Part shown: one piece after another, positions 44,760 to 57,400 of the stretch
Layout: each line of letters starts with the position of its first letter
Position numbering within the stretch: the first letter of the stretch is position 1
Assembly (NCBI RefSeq): GCF_031143425.1
Contig: NC_090445.1
Location: 814,634,317 to 814,698,316, forward strand
Direction: 5' to 3'
Length of the DNA stretch: 64,000 bases
Source of the DNA: Pleurodeles waltl
Lineage: Eukaryota; Chordata; Amphibia; Caudata; Salamandridae
Made by a program: the position numbers and the translations under genes
The notes under the pieces: model-generated
Database searches by the model: none
The model's input: the letters and a program-made list of their open reading frames with translations, nothing else
What the model was told of the DNA's origin: nothing

Positions 44760-46260
44760 ATGGCACCTCAACGACACCCCAGGTTCTCTGAGGAGGAGCT
44801 CAGGGTCATGGTGGAGGAAATCATCCGGGTAGAGAGACAGCTATTCCGATCACAGGTGCAGCAGACATCCATTGAAAGGAAGATGGAGCTATGGCGCAGA
44901 ATTGTCGACAGGGTCAACTCAGTGGGACAGCATCCAAGAACACGGATGACATCAGGAAGAGGTGGAATGACCTACGGGGGAAGGTGCGTTCGTCGTCTCC
45001 AGACACCAGATTGCTGTACAGAGGACTGGCGATGGACCCCCACCTCCTCCCCCACAACTAACAACATGGGAGGAGCAAGTCTTGGCAATACTGCATCCTG
45101 AGGGCCTCGCAGGAGTAGCAGGAGGACTGGACTCTGGTAAGGCAAATCTTTACTACTTTATCCCCCACCCTACCTGCATGCCATCACATAGCCCACCCTT
45201 ACCCTCACACACATCACCCCAACAACCCACAGATACCCCACCAACACAACCCAAACATCCCAAAACCAAGCCCTGCATGTAACACCAATGCATGGACACC
45301 CATCACCAAAGCATGTCCACTACAGATACCCACACAGACCCCAAACCAACTATCACACAAGGACCAAGCCAAGAATGCAAGCACTGGAGTACAGGGTCAC
45401 TCACCCATTGCACACGATGGCACACACAGATGCAATAATCATGCCTTTACACCCCTACAGGACCCCTACCCAACGTCACTGGACAGGAGGTGCCAGACAT
45501 ATCCAGTCCCCCCACAGAAGAGACCCACAGTGATGGTAGCAGCTCTGCACAACTGGATCAAGATGACCAGCCCGGCCCATCAGGGACCTCGGGACAGTCG
45601 GTTCCCCTGACACAGTCACAAGCCACCACAGAGCCTCCCCCTCAGGAAACACCACCACAGCACCCATCCAGCGGGCCCATCCCTCTGTCCCCAGGACACG
45701 TCAATCAGCAGTGTGTCCATCACTACAGGGAACCCAGGCAACCCCACTAACACAGGACGATCAGGGACCTTGGGTCAGTGGCAGTGGGCACACGGTTCAG
45801 GGGACAGAGGCATAGGACAACAGGGAAGCTGGGAGGACTGCTGTGCGACAGGGGGAGGACAGGCCCAGGGAACCCACTCTCCACGAGGCACTCTCCAACA
45901 TCAAGGGAGCTTACCATCATTCCCAGGAGATGACGGCAACGCTACTGGCCAAGTTTCAGGAGAGCCAGCGGCTGCATGAGGAACACTACCTTGGGATCAG
46001 GGAGGACTTGAAGTCCATTAACAACACCCTTGTCACCATTGCAGGGGTACTGCAGGACCTTGTCAACACCAGGAGGGACACAGTGGCACAATAAGGGGCC
46101 CCTGACACTAGCCTGGACGATGAACAGCCCTCCACCTCCACCGGCGCTAGTGGACAGGAGGCACCGCCACAGGAACACGACACCAGCACCCCACCCCCTG
46201 CAGATGGAGAACCACCCCGCAAACGGTCCCTGAGATCCAGGAACAAGACAGAGAACATTG
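44760..46260 (+). pseudogene. Harbinger B ORF1, Myb/SANT-like
   Basis: Exon 1 (44760-45136) starts MAPQRHPRFSEEELRVMVEE; a one-base deletion near 44940 shifts the frame inside the Myb/SANT domain. The donor at 45137 and acceptor ending at 45460 match the intron of copy A. Exon 2 (45461 on) is open for more than 90 codons, then shifts; the coiled segment is in a second frame (45843-46094), which ends at TAA (46092-46094) where A has a sense codon. The basic end (RKRSLRSRNK) is still visible near 46220-46245. Confidence 0.75.
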
Positions 46261-46466
46261 CCAAGACCCCAGCCAGGAAACTAGACCCCCTGAATGTCAC
46301 CCTTATGTCCCACTTTGTCACCCTGTCCATATTTCAACTGCTATTGCTCCACTTCCTATGCCCCTTTGGACAATGCACCTGTGAAACAAATAATTGGACT
46401 CTGGATGGACATTCCTCCACCATCTCCCCAACCCATTTGACAACCCCCTCCACTTATTAGCACAGA

Positions 46467-46472
46467 AATAAA
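46467..46472 (+). terminator. Poly(A) signal of Harbinger B ORF1
   Basis: AATAAA, homologous in position to 34090-34095 of copy A. Confidence 0.5.
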
Positions 46473-46900
46473 TACACTTCAATCACAAAACAATCTGGAG
46501 TCGGTCTGTGCTTTCACAAATGTGTAATTGCAATAACCATGGAATATAGCAATGTCAATTTACTTGTGTGCATACCGATGTAACCCAGCTGTAGGCCTGG
46601 AGGAAATATAGCAGAGGGCACAAAGTGGGACCCCCATCTGTGAAATGGAAAGTCAAAGTGACAAGTCAGGGTCCATACACTGAGTGAAAATGACAGACTT
46701 ATGCTAGCTTCAAAAATTGTATGAGATGTGGGAGGCAGTGACTTGTTCTTACCTGTGTCTCACTGGAAGTATTGCATGATTATTTTGTTTTGGTTGTCGA
46801 TATCCTCTTCTTCTGCCTCCTCTTCTTCACTGTCCACAGGCTCCACAGCTGCCACAAGACCAACAGCTGGCCCATCCTCCTGCAGAAAAGGCACCTGGCG

Positions 46901-47894
46901 TCACAAAGCCAGGTTGTGCAGCACACAGCAGGCCACGATGATCTGGCACACCTTCTTTGGTGAGTAGTATAGGGAACCACCTGTCATATGGAGGCACCGG
47001 AATCTGACCTTCAGGAGGCCGAAGGTGCGTTCGATCACCCTCCTAGTTCGCCCATGTGCCTCATTGTAGCATTCCTCTGCCCTTGTCCTGGGATTCCTCA
47101 GTGGGGTCAGTAGCCATGACAGGTTTGGGTAACCAGAGTCACCTGCAAATATCGAGGGACAACTGTTAGACACACACTAACCCTTAGGGACAACCCCATA
47201 CCCAGACACCTATTCACACTGTATTGGGTCCTTGGCCTCACCTATTAGCCACACACAGTGCTTCTGGAATTGCCCCATCACATAAGGGATGCTGCAATTC
47301 CTCAAAATGTAAGCATCATGCACTGAGCCTGGAAACTTGGCATTCACATGGGAGATGTACTGGTCTGCCAAACACACCATCTGCACATTCATCGAATGGT
47401 AGCTCTTCCGGTTTCTGTACACCTGTTCACTCCTGCGTGGGGGTACTAATGCCACATGGGTCCCATTAATCGCACCAATGATGTTGGGGATATGTCCCAG
47501 GGCATAGAAGTCACCTTTCACTGTGGGCAAATCCTCCAACTGAGGGAACACGATGTAGCTGCGCATGTGTTTCAGCATGGCAGACAACACCCTGGACAAC
47601 ACGTTAGAGAACATTGGCTGGGACATCCCTGATGCAATGGCCACTGTTGTTTGAAAGGAACCACTTGCCAGGAAATGGAGTACTGACAGGACCTGCACTA
47701 GATGGGGTATCCCTGTGGGATGGCGGATAGCTGACATCAGGTCTGGCTCCAACTGGGCACACAGTTCCTGCATTGTTGCACGATCAAGTCTGTATGTGAC
47801 TATGATGTGTCTCTCTTCCATTGTCGACAGGTCCACCAGCGGTCTGTACACCGGAGGATGCCGCCATCTCATCACCTGCCCCAGCAGACGTGCC
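46901..47894 (-). pseudogene. Harbinger B transposase, main exons, catalytically dead
   Basis: Homologous to the main exon of copy A but split by a 99-bp intron (47143-47241; GTGAGG...TTTGCAG on the minus strand). With this intron removed, the sequence joins in frame at the GDSGYP motif. Exon 2 is 47894-47242 and exon 3 47142-46901. The first catalytic Asp is Asn here (GAINGTH). The frame ends early at TGA (46901), where A has an Arg codon, losing the acidic tail, which can be followed in shifted form down to about 46780. The acceptor ending at 47895 fits the first exon at 52358-52440 in frame. It may once have acted as a full transposase. Confidence 0.85.
47143..47241 (-). other. 99-bp intron present in copy B, absent in copy A
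   Basis: Minus-strand GTGAGGCCAAGG...ATTTGCAG. In copy A the same point (near 34766) reads straight from the WLIG codons into GACTCTGG with no extra sequence. The length is divisible by three, but the intron contains in-frame stops. Confidence 0.8.
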
Positions 47895-48337
47895 CTATGG
47901 AGGATAACAGCGAGCAAAGAGTCACCCAACACTGAGGTATCCCAAAATGTAATTTGCACAAATTTATTAATCCGCAATGTGCCTGTAACTGTGTGTATTC
48001 CAGGCCTACATAGGTGTGACGCAGTTATTATTAATGCCATGTGGCCCCCTGAAATGGCGGCTGCCTGACCTGTAAGGTGGGACAAGGGGATATGAGGTAA
48101 CTGCGCTGGCGTTGTACACTGTTGCAGTGGGTGGTCGAAGACCGCAGCACAATTCTGCATTGGTTAACATTGGGCCCTATGGGTCCGAGGAGCCAATGAC
48201 GATGTACGTCGGTGGTGACGGTATGCACCGCCACGGACGTGACCGCCATTTTCTGTCTGTTCACTCAGTTGATAGCTGACCTTCAACAGGAGGGGACCTA
48301 CACTGCAAAAGCTGCTGTGACTTGTGTCTGGAAGCGA

Positions 48338-51303
48338 CGATGGGTCATGTGTCTGGGGAAAGGGCCCCTGCCTTCACTTCGTAGGAGTTGGATAAACTAG
48401 TGGATGGGGTCCTCCCCCAGTACACGTACCTCCAGAAAACAGGTGAGTACACTGTAAGCATGCTGCATGGGCAATGCCTGCTTTGAGTAGTGTGGCTGGA
48501 AGATACATGGGGGGGGGCTGAGGCCTACATGTGCGGATGGGGAGTTTGTGTGCGTCCTGGCATTTGTGGGAACTGGTGGGCAATGAGTATAACGGTCCGG
48601 ATGGGTGAGTAATGTCCTTTCCCCCTGTACCATTCCTCTAGGTCAGCGCCCACCAGAAGAAGGCTATTTGGCATGCCATCGCCAAGGACGTCCGGACCCT
48701 GGGGGTCTACTACAGACGGAGCACCCACTACCGTAAAAGATGGGAGGACCTGCGCCGCTGGAGCAAGAAGACGGCATAGGCCAAGCTGGGGATGGCCTCC
48801 CAACATGGGAGGGGTGCCCGTCGCACCATGACCCCCCTGATGTTCCGGATCCTGGCGGTGGCCTATCCGGAGTTGGATGGACGCTTGAGGGCATGGCAGC
48901 AGCCACAAGAGGGTGAGTACACTCTCATTCAGCTGACTTTGCGCGCATTACGAGGTGTCTGGGTGGGGGAGGTGGACAGTGGGTTCCCCTAGGCCAGGGC
49001 GATCTTGGTAGGCAAGGTCCCTTGTGAGGCAGGCTATGTGGCACCCCAACCCCACTAGTGGTTAGAGCCATCTACACCTAGTCAGGCTCCTGTGACTTCA
49101 AGGTGTGCAGCAAGCGGGCTTAGGCCTCGTACCCCATGGGCATGTGATAAATCTAGGAACTATAAGTGCATGGCGTATTGCAGAGGGCTGCTCACTGTCT
49201 GTTGTGTCCACTAACGGTAGTGGTGTTGCATGCACTGAACATGTCTTTCTTCTGTCTTTCCCCCCTTTTTGTGGTCTCCCTGTTCTTGTGTGCAATAGCA
49301 TCATCAGGCAGAGGAGCATTGGCACCGTAGCAGGAGGGAGCTGCATTCCAATTGGCCCTGGAGGGTGAAGCAACGGAGTCTGAAGCCACCAGTGGGACAG
49401 AGGGCGAGGGGAGCTCCACAGCGAGGACAGGAGCAGACACCAGCGACAGCGACTCCTCCTCTGATGGGAGCTCCCTTGCGGTGGGGGGCCCCTCTGTGCC
49501 CACTGCATCAACAGGTACAGCCGCCACCCCCCTACCAGCACTGCCCTCCCAGCAGCACCTCAACATCTGTCCCATGCCCCCTCACCCAGGAAGGTGGGCA
49601 TCTCCTTTGCCCCAGGCACCTCAGGCCCTGCCCCAGTCAGCCCTGCTGCCCTCAGTGAGGAGGCTATTGACCTCCTGAGATCCCTCACTGTTGGGCAGTC
49701 TACCATTTTGAATGCCATCCAGGGTGTTGAGAGGCATTTGCAACAAACAAATGCATACCTGGACGGCATTCATTCTGGCCAGGCAGCCCAACAGAGAGCA
49801 TTTCAAGCTCTGGCCTCAGCACTGATGGCAGCCATTGTCCCTGTGTCGAGCCTCCCCCCTCCAAACCTCTCCACCCAGACCCAATCCCCTGTAACTCAGC
49901 CTATCCCAAGCACACCATCAGACCAGCATGCACACACATCAACACACAAGAGTGGCTCAGGCAAACATAAGCACCACACATCCCACAGGCACTCACACAA
50001 GCATACCCATGCGCACATACCAACATCTACTTCCTCCACTGTGTCCTCCTCCTCCACGTCTCCCTCCTCCCTCAAAGTCTCGTCTCCACTCACACCTGCA
50101 TGCACTACATCTTCAGCCACTACCTCCATCACCAGCGCGCCCATCACCACACACCGCTCAAGTGCACTCACCACCCCCACTACCATTCACACATCCGCAG
50201 TGTCCTCTACCAGTGTGTCTGTGCGCCCTCCTCCCAAAGTACACAAACGCAGGCACACACCCACCCAACAGCCATCCACCTCACAATAGCCTCCAGCCCA
50301 TGCACCTTCACTCAAATTCAGCAGACCTACACCTCCTACAACCACTACCTCTTCCTCCACTCCCAAACCCCCTCCATCTACCCGTCCCAGTGTGTCTAAA
50401 AAACTTTTCCTGGCAAACCTTGACCTCTTCCCTTCACCTCCCCCCCGTCCTTCCCCTAGGACCAGTCTTTCCAGATCCCAGCCAAGCACCTCAGCCACCA
50501 CATCCCCAGGCACAGTGGTGCCAGCAACTGTGGGGTCATGGAGTGCGCCAACCATCAGGGCTGCCAGTGTGCCAGGTAGCAAGGGTAAGGACATTCCGCC
50601 ACCTGCCAAGGTGAAAAAGGTGCCCACATCCCAGAGGGAGAAGCCGAAAACACCAGCCACCAAGGGGCAGCGAAAGCGAAAACGAAAACACAAGACAACT
50701 GCGCCACCAATAAAGGTGGGGAAGGGCCAAAAACAGAAGGGCAGGTCAGGAGAGGGCATGGTGGCACAGACTGAGGGACCAGTGTCACACCTTCTGTCCA
50801 CGTCCATGCCAACCTGTACGGCGGTGGACACCGCCACCTGCACTGCCACCTGCACCGCCTCCGGCACGTCTACAGTTGCTGCGACAGTCCCCAGCCTCTT
50901 CCCCGGTGGGCAGCCATCTGAGGCTGTAGGAGACATCCTGGTTTCTCCCTCAGCAGGTGTGACACATGCCCCACCGCCAAAGACCCCGCCGTCAGCACTG
51001 CTGCCACAGAACCCGCAGCCAGCACCGCCACCATAAACCCCGCAGCCAGCACTGCCGCCACAGATCCCGCCGCCAGCACTGCCGCCACAGACCCCGCAGC
51101 CAGCACCGCCACCACAGACCCCACCACCAGCACTGCCACCACAGACACCGCCGCCAGCACCGCCACGACAAACACCGCCGCAAGCACCAGCAGTGGCCCT
51201 GCGACGTCCTCGGACAGTGGCACCACTGCTGACATGCCTCACATCCCCAGTGGTCAGCCATCCGAGGCTGGTGGTGAGTTCCAGGACCCTGGGCAGCTTC
51301 CAT
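48338..51303 (+). pseudogene. Harbinger B ORF3, second Myb/SANT-like gene
   Basis: Exon 1 (48338-48441) starts MGHVSGERAPAF and has a TAG in place of a Glu codon near 48380. Exon 2 (about 48643-48912) keeps the Myb/SANT core (WHAIAKDVRTLG, RKRWEDLRR), then a TAG at 48777. Exon 3 starts near 49300. The same acidic linker (DTSDSDSSSDGSS), helical segment (SEEAIDLLRSLTVGQ...LQQTNAYLDGIHSGQ) and P/S/T-rich stretch as in A are open at 49594-50289. A basic stretch (KGQRKRKRKHK near 50666-50700) follows, in a frame open to 51036. The tail then enters a 30-bp repeat coding roughly STAATDPAAS and stops at 51303. It confirms ORF3 as a real, conserved gene of the family. Confidence 0.7.
50990..51200 (+). 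repeat. 30-bp tandem repeat in the ORF3 tail of copy B, about 7 units
   Basis: Unit close to ACCCCGCAGCCAGCACTGCC plus GCCACAGA, with CAG/CCG/ACC variants. The unit length is a multiple of three, and one frame reads ten residues rich in Ala, Thr and Ser. It occupies the position where copy A has its 33-bp minisatellite. Confidence 0.8.
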
Positions 51304-51439
51304 GAAGCATTACTGTCATCACTGTTGTCACCTGCAGGTGGAATGTGAAGCCGCAGCAGTGTGGGGTATGTCGCTGCCTGCATGGCGTATCATGCTACCT
51401 ATACCTCGGCAATCTCGTGGAACACACACCCAGGTGAGG

Positions 51440-51735
51440 GAATTGTGCCGGCCACACTGCACGTGGAGCACTCTGGGCACCAGTCCCCCTCCAGAACCAA
51501 TGGAGATTGACATCCACTACCTCAGTCCTTGGCAGGATGAAGTACTCAGGGCACCATGCCCCCTCCAGAACCAGTGGAGATTGACATCCACTACCTCAGT
51601 CCTTGGCAGGATGAAGCACTTTGGACACCAGGCCCCCTCCAGAACCAGTGGAGATTGACATCCACTACCTCAGTCCTTGGCAGGATGAAGCACTCTGGGC
51701 ACCAGTCCCCCTCCAGAACCAGTGGAGCCTGTTAT
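51440..51735 (+). repeat. 74-bp tandem repeat, 4 units
   Basis: Units with GGGCACCA(G/T) at about 51477, 51551, 51625 and 51699, each containing CCCCCTCCAGAACCA(A/G)TGGAG and CAGTCCTTGGCAGGATGAA. Not seen in copy A. Confidence 0.85.
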
Positions 51736-51739
51736 CCAC

Positions 51740-51912
51740 TTGAGAGACTGTGGCTTTGCACTCCCCAGAATAAAGCAGTGGGCAAACCACCCACTGGAGA
51801 GACTTAAGAGACTGTGGCTTTGCACTCCCAGGATAAAGCAGTGGGCAAACCACCCACTGGAGAGACTTGAGAGACTGTGGCTTTGCACTCCCCAGGATAA
51901 AGCAGTGGGCAT
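51740..51912 (+). repeat. 64-bp tandem repeat, about 3 units, homologous to 40330-40705
   Basis: Units starting GAGAGACTGTGGCTTTGC at about 51743, 51807 and 51870, with AAGCAGTGGGCAAACCACCC where A has AACAGTGGGCAACCCACC. Confidence 0.85.
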
Positions 51913-52357
51913 GGAGCCCCCTCGTGCAGCAGTGGGGTTGTGGGTTCATGTGGCTGAGGTGCCCCCTCTCCCCTCCCCCTGAGGTGCCTGTTTCATTTTG
52001 ATCTGATGCCCCTCCAGTGTTCTCTTCGTTTCCAGTCAGGTATCATGTATGGGCTTCGCCCATGCATTTTGGGCCCAGTGGTCCACGGACAATGATTGGT
52101 GCACTATCCGGACTTGTGTACATAATTGTGTTTACTGGATTTTGAACTTTGATAATGAGATTTCACATGATCACATTCATTCAAATCGATTCCTTTTGTC
52201 TTTGCGTTCTTCCAGGGGGTGGGGGTGTATGTGTACTATTGCTGCATGTATTTGTATGTATGGTGTTGTGGGTGAGGGGGTGGGGGTGTTGCGTGTTGCG
52301 TGTGTGTCTCACTCTCTTTTCCCTCCCCCTCCCCTGTGTTGTAGGTGCAGTACTCAC

Positions 52358-52440
52358 CGTGGCCGTCGCCGCCATCATTGATGCTCCTGATAGAAGAGAA
52401 GGAAGACCAACATCGGCAGTATCTGCAATTTGGGCTCCAT
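52358..52440 (-). pseudogene. Harbinger B transposase, first exon
   Basis: An 83-nt exon, ATG at 52440, encoding MEPKLQILPMLVFLLFYQEH, then a TGA at codon 22, then an Arg-rich end before the GTGAGT donor (52357-52352). Length, phase and donor are identical to copy A, which supports the gene model in both. The intron to 47895 is 4463 bp and contains ORF3 on the opposite strand. Confidence 0.75.
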
Positions 52441-52767
52441 GACCTCCTGGTTCCTCGTGGGGTGTGGAGAGGTGGGTGTTTTCCCTTCTGTGTACTGTTT
52501 CCACCGTGTTTTTGTTCGCGTTGGTTCCGCCCGGACAAGGTGGCGGATAGGCATCTTGTGATAGGATGGGCTGTGCATTGTCTTCCGCCTGTCTGTTGGT
52601 GGTTACCGCCGCCCTGTTTGTTTGTACCGCTGTGGCGGTCGGAGTGTTAAAGTGGCTGTCTATGTTGGCGGTTTCCACTGTGGTCATGATTCCATTTTTT
52701 TTTTCGCCGGCCTGTTTGCGGTATTACCGCAACTTTAACACTGACTGCCAGGGTTGTAATGAGGGCC

Positions 52768-54237
52768 AGAGTCTGATCCCACAAGAGCAAATGCAGAAGG
52801 AGTTCAGCTCAAACAAGCTGTGAGGACTGAACAAGTGGCTGAAGCAGAAATTGTGCAAAGTGATGAAGGTGGAAGTAGCCTGCAAGCAGTCAAAAGTACA
52901 GGAGAGCAAAGTCAGTCAGCTGATTCCTGCCAGCAGAGCAAGGGTTGTGAACACAGTTGCACCCAATAGAGTACTGTAAAAGGAGATCAGTGGCCTGCAG
53001 CCAAACGTGAAGTAATTGCTGATAAAATCCCATCAATAACAGAAGCAGATGAAGAGTGAAATCAGAGTAAAGACGACGACAGTGCTGGATCGAAAAGGAA
53101 AAGAGTGCAAAGTTGCAGATACTCTTCACTGCAAATAATCTATATTGTCAAAAATGAATGGGAAAACAAGTTTTTGGCCTTTTGTTTTGACCATGAGAAT
53201 TCCGTTAAACATTCTGAAACTTGAAATTGCATTTGAACTGAGTTTTGACACATGCTTGCCAATTACTCAACAAAGACATTACACTCTGGAAGTGACCATA
53301 AGCGATCATCAGACTGTGTTTTGTTGAAAACATTTGAACTATTTTTGAGAACTGAATTTTGATGAATTTCTTGAAGATCTAGAACTGCTGTAAATAGTGC
53401 AAAAAACTTTGAAAAGCCTCTTTGTTTTTTATTTTGCTCACTTTTCCTTTTTATATATTTTTTTCTTTTTCTTTTCTTCTCTGATTCTTCAGACTCCATG
53501 GACCCAGGACAGGGCAAACACAGTTAATGTACATATGTATGTACTGGTATGATTATAGCATGAATGACTGAGTGCATTTTATCGATTGCAGGAATGAGTG
53601 TTTCAGTGAAAGGAGAGATGCAAAGTACAACAACTCCAGGGCAAAGAATGACAACATCTAAGCAGGATAAGTTTTATAAGGATGAAGGATTGCTTCATTT
53701 AGATGACACAAAGGGAAATTTATCTTCCAATGTTTATTATAGCTTTTTGTATGAGTAATAGTATGTGGATAAAATGAACGTGCGTGATGGTTATGTGTGT
53801 ACACAAATTCCTTCATCAGTGCAGGGGGGAATCTCTGCAGGTGGGATTTTATGTTAAATGGGCAAGATCCCTCTGTGTCTGGTGAATATTACATCTGTGG
53901 TAAGAACGCTTATTATAAGTTACCAAAAGGTTGGTATGGCACATGTCATTTAGGAGTGGTTTTTCCAAAAATCTACCAAGTAGGCAACATGGACAATCCA
54001 GCAGGGAAAGTGAGATTTAAAAGAGAAGCAAGTGGTTCAGAGATTACTGGAGACATTTTTGGAGCTTTTATTCCATCAGTGGGTGTGATCTTGAATGACA
54101 TAAATATAAGGAAGTTATCAACGATTGTAGATAAGATGTCAACTGATTTTTCAGGTGTGATGCTCCTCATGGACACAGAAATGGTTGCAGCAAGGTCTAT
54201 TATTTAGCAAAATCGCCTCGCATTAGATATCCTTTTA
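52768..54237 (+). pseudogene. env: ERV2 end of pol and env surface/early transmembrane part
   Basis: After the AGA duplication, retroviral sequence resumes with a charged, stop-ridden stretch (52771-53140; pol end or env leader). Env-like coding follows in pieces: 53564-53758, then 53797-54207 with CGKNAYYKLP-like and GTCHLGV-like segments, a basic KVRFKREAS near 54006-54032 that may be the subunit cleavage region, and the start of the transmembrane ectodomain (LQNRLALDILL-like, running into 54237). The equivalents in ERV1 env are at residues about 258-376. The L1 inserts here and the rest of env follows after 61240. Confidence 0.7.
54224..54237 (+). repeat. Target-site duplication of the L1, left copy
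   Basis: TAGATATCCTTTTA, identical to 61227-61240. It flanks the minus-strand L1 at its 3' end. Confidence 0.9.
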
Positions 54238-54462
54238 TGGTTCAAATATCTTCATTAATTTTCAACAGCCAATGAAAACATGAGCAGAAATCTGCCATCC
54301 AACCAAAAAAAAGCAAAAGGGGGAAAATGCCTCCTAACCTTGACCCCCTCCCTCCAACCCCTCCCTGAACCCCTCCCTCCAAGGTGCCACAGGGACCCCC
54401 CAGATGTGAGAGCATGCATGCGTTCATAGAAGATGTCCCACTATCTCTCATTGCTCTGGGAA

Positions 54463-57400
54463 CTACTCCCTCTGAGAGACGAAGGAGATATTCTGGAGTG
54501 CATCGCCAAGTGCGAGGCTAATCTTGTGACCTTTTAGTGATTTGAGTGGAAGTGTCAAGGGGTTCGTGAGGCCCAGAATAATGTAGACCAGAAGTCGCAG
54601 CAGCTGAGTGGACATGTGCTGATCGATGTCATCCAGGATGCCCTCCCAGTATGAAACCAGTCTCGGACAGTCCCAGAGAATAAGTGTCAGTGCACCCGAA
54701 CCCTCACAACCCCGCCAGCACATAGGCGAAAGAGAACTATCACACTTATGAAGCTGGGCTGGGTTGAAGTACCAATACGTGGCTATTTTCACAACAGCCA
54801 ATGTGGCTGCCATACTGTGCACCGTGTGTCTGGCCCTATAGTAGATTGCCTCCCACTCCTCGGGTGAGAGGTCCCTCCCCAGTTCGGTCTCCCACCTCCA
54901 CTGGCTAGGGATTCTAAGCTGTGTACCCGCCGATTGAATCAAGGCGTACAGCTCTGAAATGATGCGCTTGTCTGATCTCTTGGTCAGTAGCCAACGCTCA
55001 TACTTCAGAAGGGAATGGGATGCCGCCTCTATCTGTAGATACCGCATTCTTTCTGACTCCGGAAAAGAGTGAGCCTTCCTTAAGTTATCAAAAGATATTA
55101 TGCCCTCCCCGTCGAATAAGAGTCCTATGGAGCGGCAGTTTGGAGTAGACCAGAGCTTGTACGCCCCTTGGCTCATGCCCGGTGTAAAATCCGGGTTCTC
55201 CACTATCGGAGTCAGGGGCAACAGAAAGGTAGTGAGCTCTTTAGTGCAGGCTACTTGGTCCCATGCCTTCAATGTTGTGCCGGTGACAGGGGAAGAATAA
55301 AGATCCCACGATCTGTGACCGCGCTGGATGAAAGGGATTTTCCACAGGGCAGTCCCCACGACAGCCATATCCATGAAGAGCCATCTCTTGTCGGATTCCG
55401 ACCGTGACCACTCCAGAAGGTAGCAGAGCTGGGCAGCCCTATAGTACATGCTGCATGTCAGGAACACCCAAGCCACCCTCCCGCAGATGTTGGCAGGATA
55501 AGTGGCGGGTCATTCTGGGTCACCCCCACAGCCCAGATAAAATGGCTAATGGCATTCTGTAGCATCTGGAGGGTGCCCTGAGGGGGCTCCCCTGGGAGCG
55601 TCTGAAAGAGGAATAGTGCCCTGGGCAGTATTGACATTTTTATGGCTGCTATTCTGCCTAACCAAGAGATAGGGTGTGTTCTCCACCGGGTCAGGTCTTG
55701 TCAGACACCCTGGAGAAGAAGCTGATAATTCAAATGGGAAGTCTCAGTAACAGTCTTTGCTATCTCCAGGCCCAGATATGGGATGGACGGCGGTTGCCAT
55801 TGAAATGGGCACTGCCTATTCAGCTGCTCCACCACATCCCTCAGGAGTGTATGGCTAAGGGCCTGTGATTTTGAAAGGTTGATCTTAAACCCAGAGACCC
55901 CCCCAAAGGACACCACCTCCTTCAGGAAAGCCGGTAGGGCCCTCAGTGGATTCTCCAATGCCACCACCACGTCATCCGCATAGAGTGCTAAGACATGTTC
56001 TTCCCCACCAAACATTCCCTGCACTGCGCAAAGGATTCCATATAGAGAGCGAACAGTAGCGGGGAGGGTGGGCACTCCTGCCGGGTCCCTCGCCCCACCG
56101 GGAATGAGGTAGATGTTATCCCTTTGACCCTAACTGTGACCTTTGGGTGGCTATACACGCTAGTAATCCCAACACAGAACCGGGGCCCGAGCCTGAAAGC
56201 TCTAAGGTTGCCTGCGGATATGGCCATTGGACCCTATCAAATGCTTTTCCACATCGATGCTAAGCAGCATCTGTTCTCTCCCCGAACTTTGCGCTTTGTC
56301 TATGATGTGCATAATCCGTGTGGTACTATCCCCGCACTGACGGAGGGGGATAAGCCAGCCTTTTCCGTATCCCTCAACCCAAGCATCAGCGGGTTCAAGC
56401 AGAGGGCCAGGATGCCCATGAGCAGTTTGATATCCACATGAAGTAATGAAATGGGCCTATATGACCCGCACAATGCAGGATCCTTCCCTGGCTTGGGGAG
56501 GACCACAATGGAAGCATCCAGCATGGAGGGTGGAATTGTATCCGGACCGGAGAGAGCGCCGATAAGACAAGTCAATAGCTAGGTAAGTTTGCCACAAAAG
56601 GTTTTATAGAACACCCCCAGGAAGCTGTCTGATCCCAGCGATTTCAGGGCATCCAGTCGGGTTATCGCCGAAACTACCTCCTCTATTCTTATAGGAGCCT
56701 CAAGCGGGGCTGGCACATCGGCCAAGAGTCATGCTTTGTTGGGGCCCTTGAGGTATTGCCTAGTGTCCTCTAGGTTGGACCCCATTGGGAAATTCATGTC
56801 CCTGTAAAAATCACGGAAAGCCGCCACCATCTGAGTGTTGTCCTCCACTTCCTGTCCATCCCCAGACCGCACCCTATCCACCAGCGCAGATTGTCTATGT
56901 GCGCGGGGTCTGTTGGCCAGAAGACCCCACTTCTATTCCCTCCCACATAAAAGGAGTGGCGTAATCGAAGTGCTGCATATTCTGCCCTATCGATGTCTTG
57001 GCTCGCTAACTGCACCCTGGATACGCTCAGCTTTCTCTAAACCCTCTGGGCCCTGGTACGTTTATGCATCCTCTGGAGTTCCATCACATCCTTCTGTAAC
57101 TGGGCCCTCTTATCTTGTCGAGCTTTGTGATCTGCTGCCGAGATAGCAATGAATTCACCCCTCACGACTGTCTTCAGCGTCTCCCACAGAAAGGAAATTG
57201 AGATGTCAGGTTTGTTATTAAAGTCTAGAAAATTTGCAATGGACGACCGTATCTGGGCAACCACCTCAGGCCTCGGCATTAGAGTAGTCCTAACCCTCCA
57301 AGGCCGATAGGTGCTACGACGTTCCAGGAGAGTCAGTGTTAGGGAAACAGCTGCATGGTCCGACAGGGTGCAAAGCTCTGTGTCTACCAGACTCTGTCGA

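Larger units (their letters stand above)
44162..52767. mobile_element. Harbinger B: 8.6-kb transposon, same plan as A, decayed
   Basis: Ends GGCCCTCCTTACAACCCTGG and (complement of right) GGCCCTCATTACAACCCTGG, flanked by AGA (44159-44161 and 52768-52770). Same gene order and orientation as A, but the termini belong to a distinct variant (TTACAACC instead of TTCTGACC). ORF1, transposase and ORF3 all carry lesions. It splits the last codons of ERV2 integrase from env. About 3 kb of ORF3 tail and tandem repeats differ from A. Confidence 0.9.
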
